DNA from: PZPK01 sp963974595
Lineage (GTDB): Bacteria; Pseudomonadota; Gammaproteobacteria; Pseudomonadales; Oleiphilaceae
Reading direction: 5' to 3'
Assembly: GCA_963974595.1 (NCBI GenBank)
Contig: CAXBDA010000001.1
Coordinates: 1 to 64,000, forward strand
Length of the DNA stretch: 64,000 nucleotides
A program made the position numbers and the translations under genes. This document shows, piece after piece, positions 61,548 to 64,000 of this stretch. The notes under the pieces are model-generated. The model was not told where the DNA came from and did not search any database. It saw nothing but the letters and a program-made list of their open reading frames with translations. Each line of letters opens with the position of its first letter. Position 1 is the first letter of the stretch.

Positions 61548-63704
61548 TCAGACTTCAGATAGTCCCACTATTCTACAAGGTGTTCCATTAAATACTGGCA
61601 TACCCGTAAACTGACATAAGACCCGATCACTATGTAGATAATTCACATTCACGCTAGGCTTCTGCTTTGCCAAAGTCTGACTAGAATCGAATGTATGCCC
61701 CCAAAACTGCTGCACCATGACCACGCCTTGTCGAATGGTGTCGCTGGGTTTTGCTTTGAGTTTGATACGACCTGATTCTGTGGCAATCTCGATCCAATCG
61801 CCCTCCTTTATGTTCAACTCTTGTGCATCGCCACTGTGTATGGTCGCGACATTTTCATCGGTATGTTTCATCAAAGACGGAAGATTTTTTGTCCAGGTAT
61901 TGAATGTAGCTAAGCGTCGGCCGCCTGAAATCAAGCTAAACGGCCATGACTTTGTGGGTACGGGTGGATTCTTTAGAACAAGCCTAACTGCCTCACAAAA
62001 ATCGTCTGGGGCTAAATGCACCTTCTTATCTAATGTTCGTATATGTTGTGTAAAAAATGCGTCTTTCTGAAGTGGACCAACACTGACACCATGATCAGAT
62101 TTTTTAAGAGTATTCAGAGAGAGTTTCTTCATTGAGAATGGGCTAATGAGCAAGGCTTTTGCAAGATGCGCTTCGGTAAAATTTCTGCCAAACCAAGCCA
62201 GACACTTATCTATTCCGCTAATCAAGGGGTTATTTAAAAATGGCACCTTGGCAGCGCGACTTATGTCGCGAAATATATCCCATTCTGGCCTTGCCTTCCC
62301 TGTGGGCTCAACAAGCTTTTTTCGCCATTCAGCATGAGGCACAGGATCAAAGGGTTGGGTAAGAAAGTGAAAACCGCCCTTTTCATATATAGTGCATGCG
62401 GGCAAATTATAGTGTGCTAGCGCGCCCGTATCAGAGCGGTAAATATCTATTGTGACAAGTAAGTCTAATTTTTTTAAGGCTTGTTCTACCTTAGAGGAAT
62501 TTGGAAATGATATCAGCGGGTTACCTGCCACGACAATTAAAGCACGAATACGCTGTTCATCATCGGATAAAACATCCTCAGCAAACACAGAAGCAGGCGG
62601 CCCACCAAAAATTTGCGGATATTTACCTACGCGTGATGGCGCGGGGTTTTTCTTTTTGGTAAATAAGTGGATCAGGTCGGTATTATTGATTGCGCCTGGG
62701 TTAAAGAATAAACCACCCTCTTTTCCTACCCTGCCGGTGATGACATTGAGCGTTTGTACTGCCCACTCCGTTAGTGCGGTATTATGACTCGTTTGAACAC
62801 CGACTCTGGTGGTAATAAATGCTGTTTTAGCCCCTGAAAATTCATCCGCGAGTCGAATGATCGTTAATTCATTAATACCGCTTATCGATGCAATGCTGGC
62901 TAATGAGAAAGAGTCGACAAATGCCTTCCACCAGTCAAAGCCGATACAGTGATTTTGTACGTATTCTTGCTTGATGTTATCAGCTTCAATAATACGTTTA
63001 ATCATGCCCAGCAATAAAAAAAGATCCGTACCGGGCTGTATCATTAGATGCTGGTCAGCCACTTTTGTGGTTTCAGTGACGCGCGGATCAACCACAACAA
63101 CCTTACCACCGCGCTGTCGTATATTTTTTAAATCGCCCGCTATTCTTGGCCTGCGTTGTAATAACGTCATGCCTTGAGTGACTAAAGGATTAGTCCCTAA
63201 TAATAAGGCGAAGTCTGTATTATCTGCATCGGGTTGAATAATAATTGTTTGGTCGCCAAACAAGCGCTCTGCAACAGCGCCTCTATCGGTGTATTCTAAG
63301 GATAAGACATTCATTGAATTCGGTGAGCCAAGGGCCGAGCACAGAGTATTAGCACCAATCATGGCACTTGAATCCGCCGCATTACCCCAGTAGGTGGCGA
63401 TCGCCAAGGGGCCGTACTTATCCCGAATACTTCTTAGCTTTTGGCCTATTTCATCGGTCGCCGTTTGCCATTCAATTTGTTCAAAATGACCACCCTGGCT
63501 TTTTTCCGGATGGAGTAATCTATCTGGATCATTCTGATACTCAGGTATAGCCATGCCTTTTTTACAGGCATAACCAAGGCTAAAGGGGTGTGTTGGGTCG
63601 GGCCTTACCCGTGTCATCTTGCCATCTTCAATGTCGAACTCCATGCCGCACTGGGGTTCACACGCACCAAATTTACACGTACTTTTAATGGTTGTTACAG
63701 ACAT
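61548..63704 (-). CDS. Molybdopterin-dependent oxidoreductase (DMSO reductase superfamily)
   Basis: A 718-residue cytosolic (no Tat signal) enzyme with an N-terminal [4Fe-4S] site: C10, C15, C19 and C47 (TCKFGACEPQCG and GYACKKG). Molybdopterin-binding features are WGNAADSSAMIGANTL, LLLGTNPLVTQG, GKVVVVDPRVTETTKVADQHL, QPGTDLFLLLGMIK, and a C-terminal dinucleotide-binding domain (ISGGRRLATFNTWTKNLP, ATIHSGDAQELNIKEGDWI). Substrate is not apparent; relatives include formate dehydrogenase-like and assimilatory reductases. The Mo-ligand position near residue 145 shows no Cys or Sec. C10-C15 spacing of four residues is longer than the common two or three. Confidence 0.88.
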   Translation of the reverse strand: MSVTTIKSTCKFGACEPQCGMEFDIEDGKMTRVRPDPTHPFSLGYACKKGMAIPEYQNDPDRLLHPEKSQGGHFEQIEWQTATDEIGQKLRSIRDKYGPLAIATYWGNAADSSAMIGANTLCSALGSPNSMNVLSLEYTDRGAVAERLFGDQTIIIQPDADNTDFALLLGTNPLVTQGMTLLQRRPRIAGDLKNIRQRGGKVVVVDPRVTETTKVADQHLMIQPGTDLFLLLGMIKRIIEADNIKQEYVQNHCIGFDWWKAFVDSFSLASIASISGINELTIIRLADEFSGAKTAFITTRVGVQTSHNTALTEWAVQTLNVITGRVGKEGGLFFNPGAINNTDLIHLFTKKKNPAPSRVGKYPQIFGGPPASVFAEDVLSDDEQRIRALIVVAGNPLISFPNSSKVEQALKKLDLLVTIDIYRSDTGALAHYNLPACTIYEKGGFHFLTQPFDPVPHAEWRKKLVEPTGKARPEWDIFRDISRAAKVPFLNNPLISGIDKCLAWFGRNFTEAHLAKALLISPFSMKKLSLNTLKKSDHGVSVGPLQKDAFFTQHIRTLDKKVHLAPDDFCEAVRLVLKNPPVPTKSWPFSLISGGRRLATFNTWTKNLPSLMKHTDENVATIHSGDAQELNIKEGDWIEIATESGRIKLKAKPSDTIRQGVVMVQQFWGHTFDSSQTLAKQKPSVNVNYLHSDRVLCQFTGMPVFNGTPCRIVGLSEV

Positions 63705-63853
63705 AAGTGATGGCCTTTATGAAGAGATTTGGCCTATTTTCACTGTTTATGAAACAAGATACTTGAATGAATCTGCTATTTAACAAGCCGTCACCTAGTA
63801 GCGCTCAGTACTGAAGCCCCCTCGAATTTAGTCATAAGTGCGCCCCTTAAAAA

Positions 63854-64000
63854 TCAAAGCTCTTCGGTCACAAGTATTGAAATAGCGGCCTGGTTAGAGA
63901 GCAGTGTTTTAGGTGGCACACCAAACATTTCTTTAAAAATACGTGAAAAGTGTGCGCTATCTGCAAAACCACATAACAAGGCCGAATCAGTAAAATTATG
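63854..64000 (-). CDS. AraC-family transcriptional regulator, C-terminal end (partial)
   Basis: A minus-strand frame entering from the right edge reads DSALLCGFADSAHFSRIFKE and MFGVPPKTLLSNQ, the second helix-turn-helix and end signature of AraC/XylS regulators, then stops at 63854-63856. The N-terminal sensor part lies outside the window. It faces the same way as the molybdoenzyme gene (149 bp gap) and could regulate the accessory block. Confidence 0.85.
   Translation of the reverse strand, partial: HNFTDSALLCGFADSAHFSRIFKEMFGVPPKTLLSNQAAISILVTEEL

Noticed and set aside
61435..61610. Plus-strand coding-like frame overlapping the molybdoenzyme 3' end
   Set aside because: No start codon or family match; mentioned only as part of the gene-poor interval.
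1..64000. CRISPR array, rRNA, prophage or replication origin
   Set aside because: No regularly spaced repeats, rRNA signatures, phage structural genes or DnaA-box clusters were seen.

Overview
This window comes from an AT-rich (roughly 40% GC by eye) gammaproteobacterial chromosome. The block fimV-truA-trpF-trpB-trpA-accD-folC-SPOR-cvpA-purF-metZ, the ftsK-lolA-rarA order and the holB-pilZ-tatD order are typical of free-living gammaproteobacteria of the Pseudomonas / Thiotrichales-like kind. The genus cannot be fixed from sequence reading alone. Almost everything up to about 45.6 kb is on the minus strand, 45.7-58.6 kb is mostly on the plus strand, and 59-64 kb is minus again.

Layout: (a) 1-1.9 kb is an accessory strip next to parE. 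It holds a 5'-damaged HTH antitoxin, the mobile mystery protein A/B pair (XRE regulator plus Fic protein) with repeated AACCTA/TAGGTT operator-like motifs, and a remnant of a 3'-5' exonuclease. (b) 2-31.8 kb is housekeeping: parE, a subtilisin-like lipoprotein, rarA, lolA, ftsK, metZ, purF, cvpA, SPOR protein, folC, accD, trpA, trpB, trpF, truA, fimV, DUF4892 protein, alpha/beta hydrolase, tatD, pilZ, holB, transglutaminase TgpA-like protein and DUF58 protein. (c) 33.2-42.2 kb is a nine-gene operon, the most interesting system here: one MotA/TolQ/ExbB channel protein, two ExbD/TolR proteins, an AgmX/TonB-type protein, a TPR lipoprotein, two large periplasmic TPR proteins and two small exported proteins. 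The architecture resembles the Myxococcus AglRQS-Glt trans-envelope motor. One of the two ExbD proteins has Asn where the proton-carrying Asp is expected. (d) 42.3-45.6 kb holds a VWA protein and a MoxR ATPase flanking an acyl-CoA dehydrogenase. (e) 45.7-56.6 kb holds tRNA-Glu with a strong promoter, an EAL-HDOD signalling protein, ackA-pta, the split B12-dependent ribonucleotide reductase nrdJa/nrdJb with NrdR-box-like sites over its promoter, and a patatin-like phospholipase.

(f) 56,674-58,982 is a 2.3-kb insertion bounded by near-perfect ~26-bp inverted repeats and an exact 8-bp target duplication (TGAAAAGA). The ends and the C-terminal transposase remnant look like the ISL3 family, but the interior is a mosaic: a HigB-HigA toxin-antitoxin pair, the first 290 residues of a Tn3-family transposase and the first part of an IS3-like OrfA. 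(g) 59-64 kb is an accessory minus-strand block with a spermidine-synthase-like protein, a membrane-anchored exported protein, a HupE/UreJ-like membrane protein, a molybdopterin oxidoreductase, and the C-terminal end of an AraC-family regulator at the window edge.

No rRNA, CRISPR array, prophage or replication origin was seen. Functions come from motif recognition and gene order. No database search was run.
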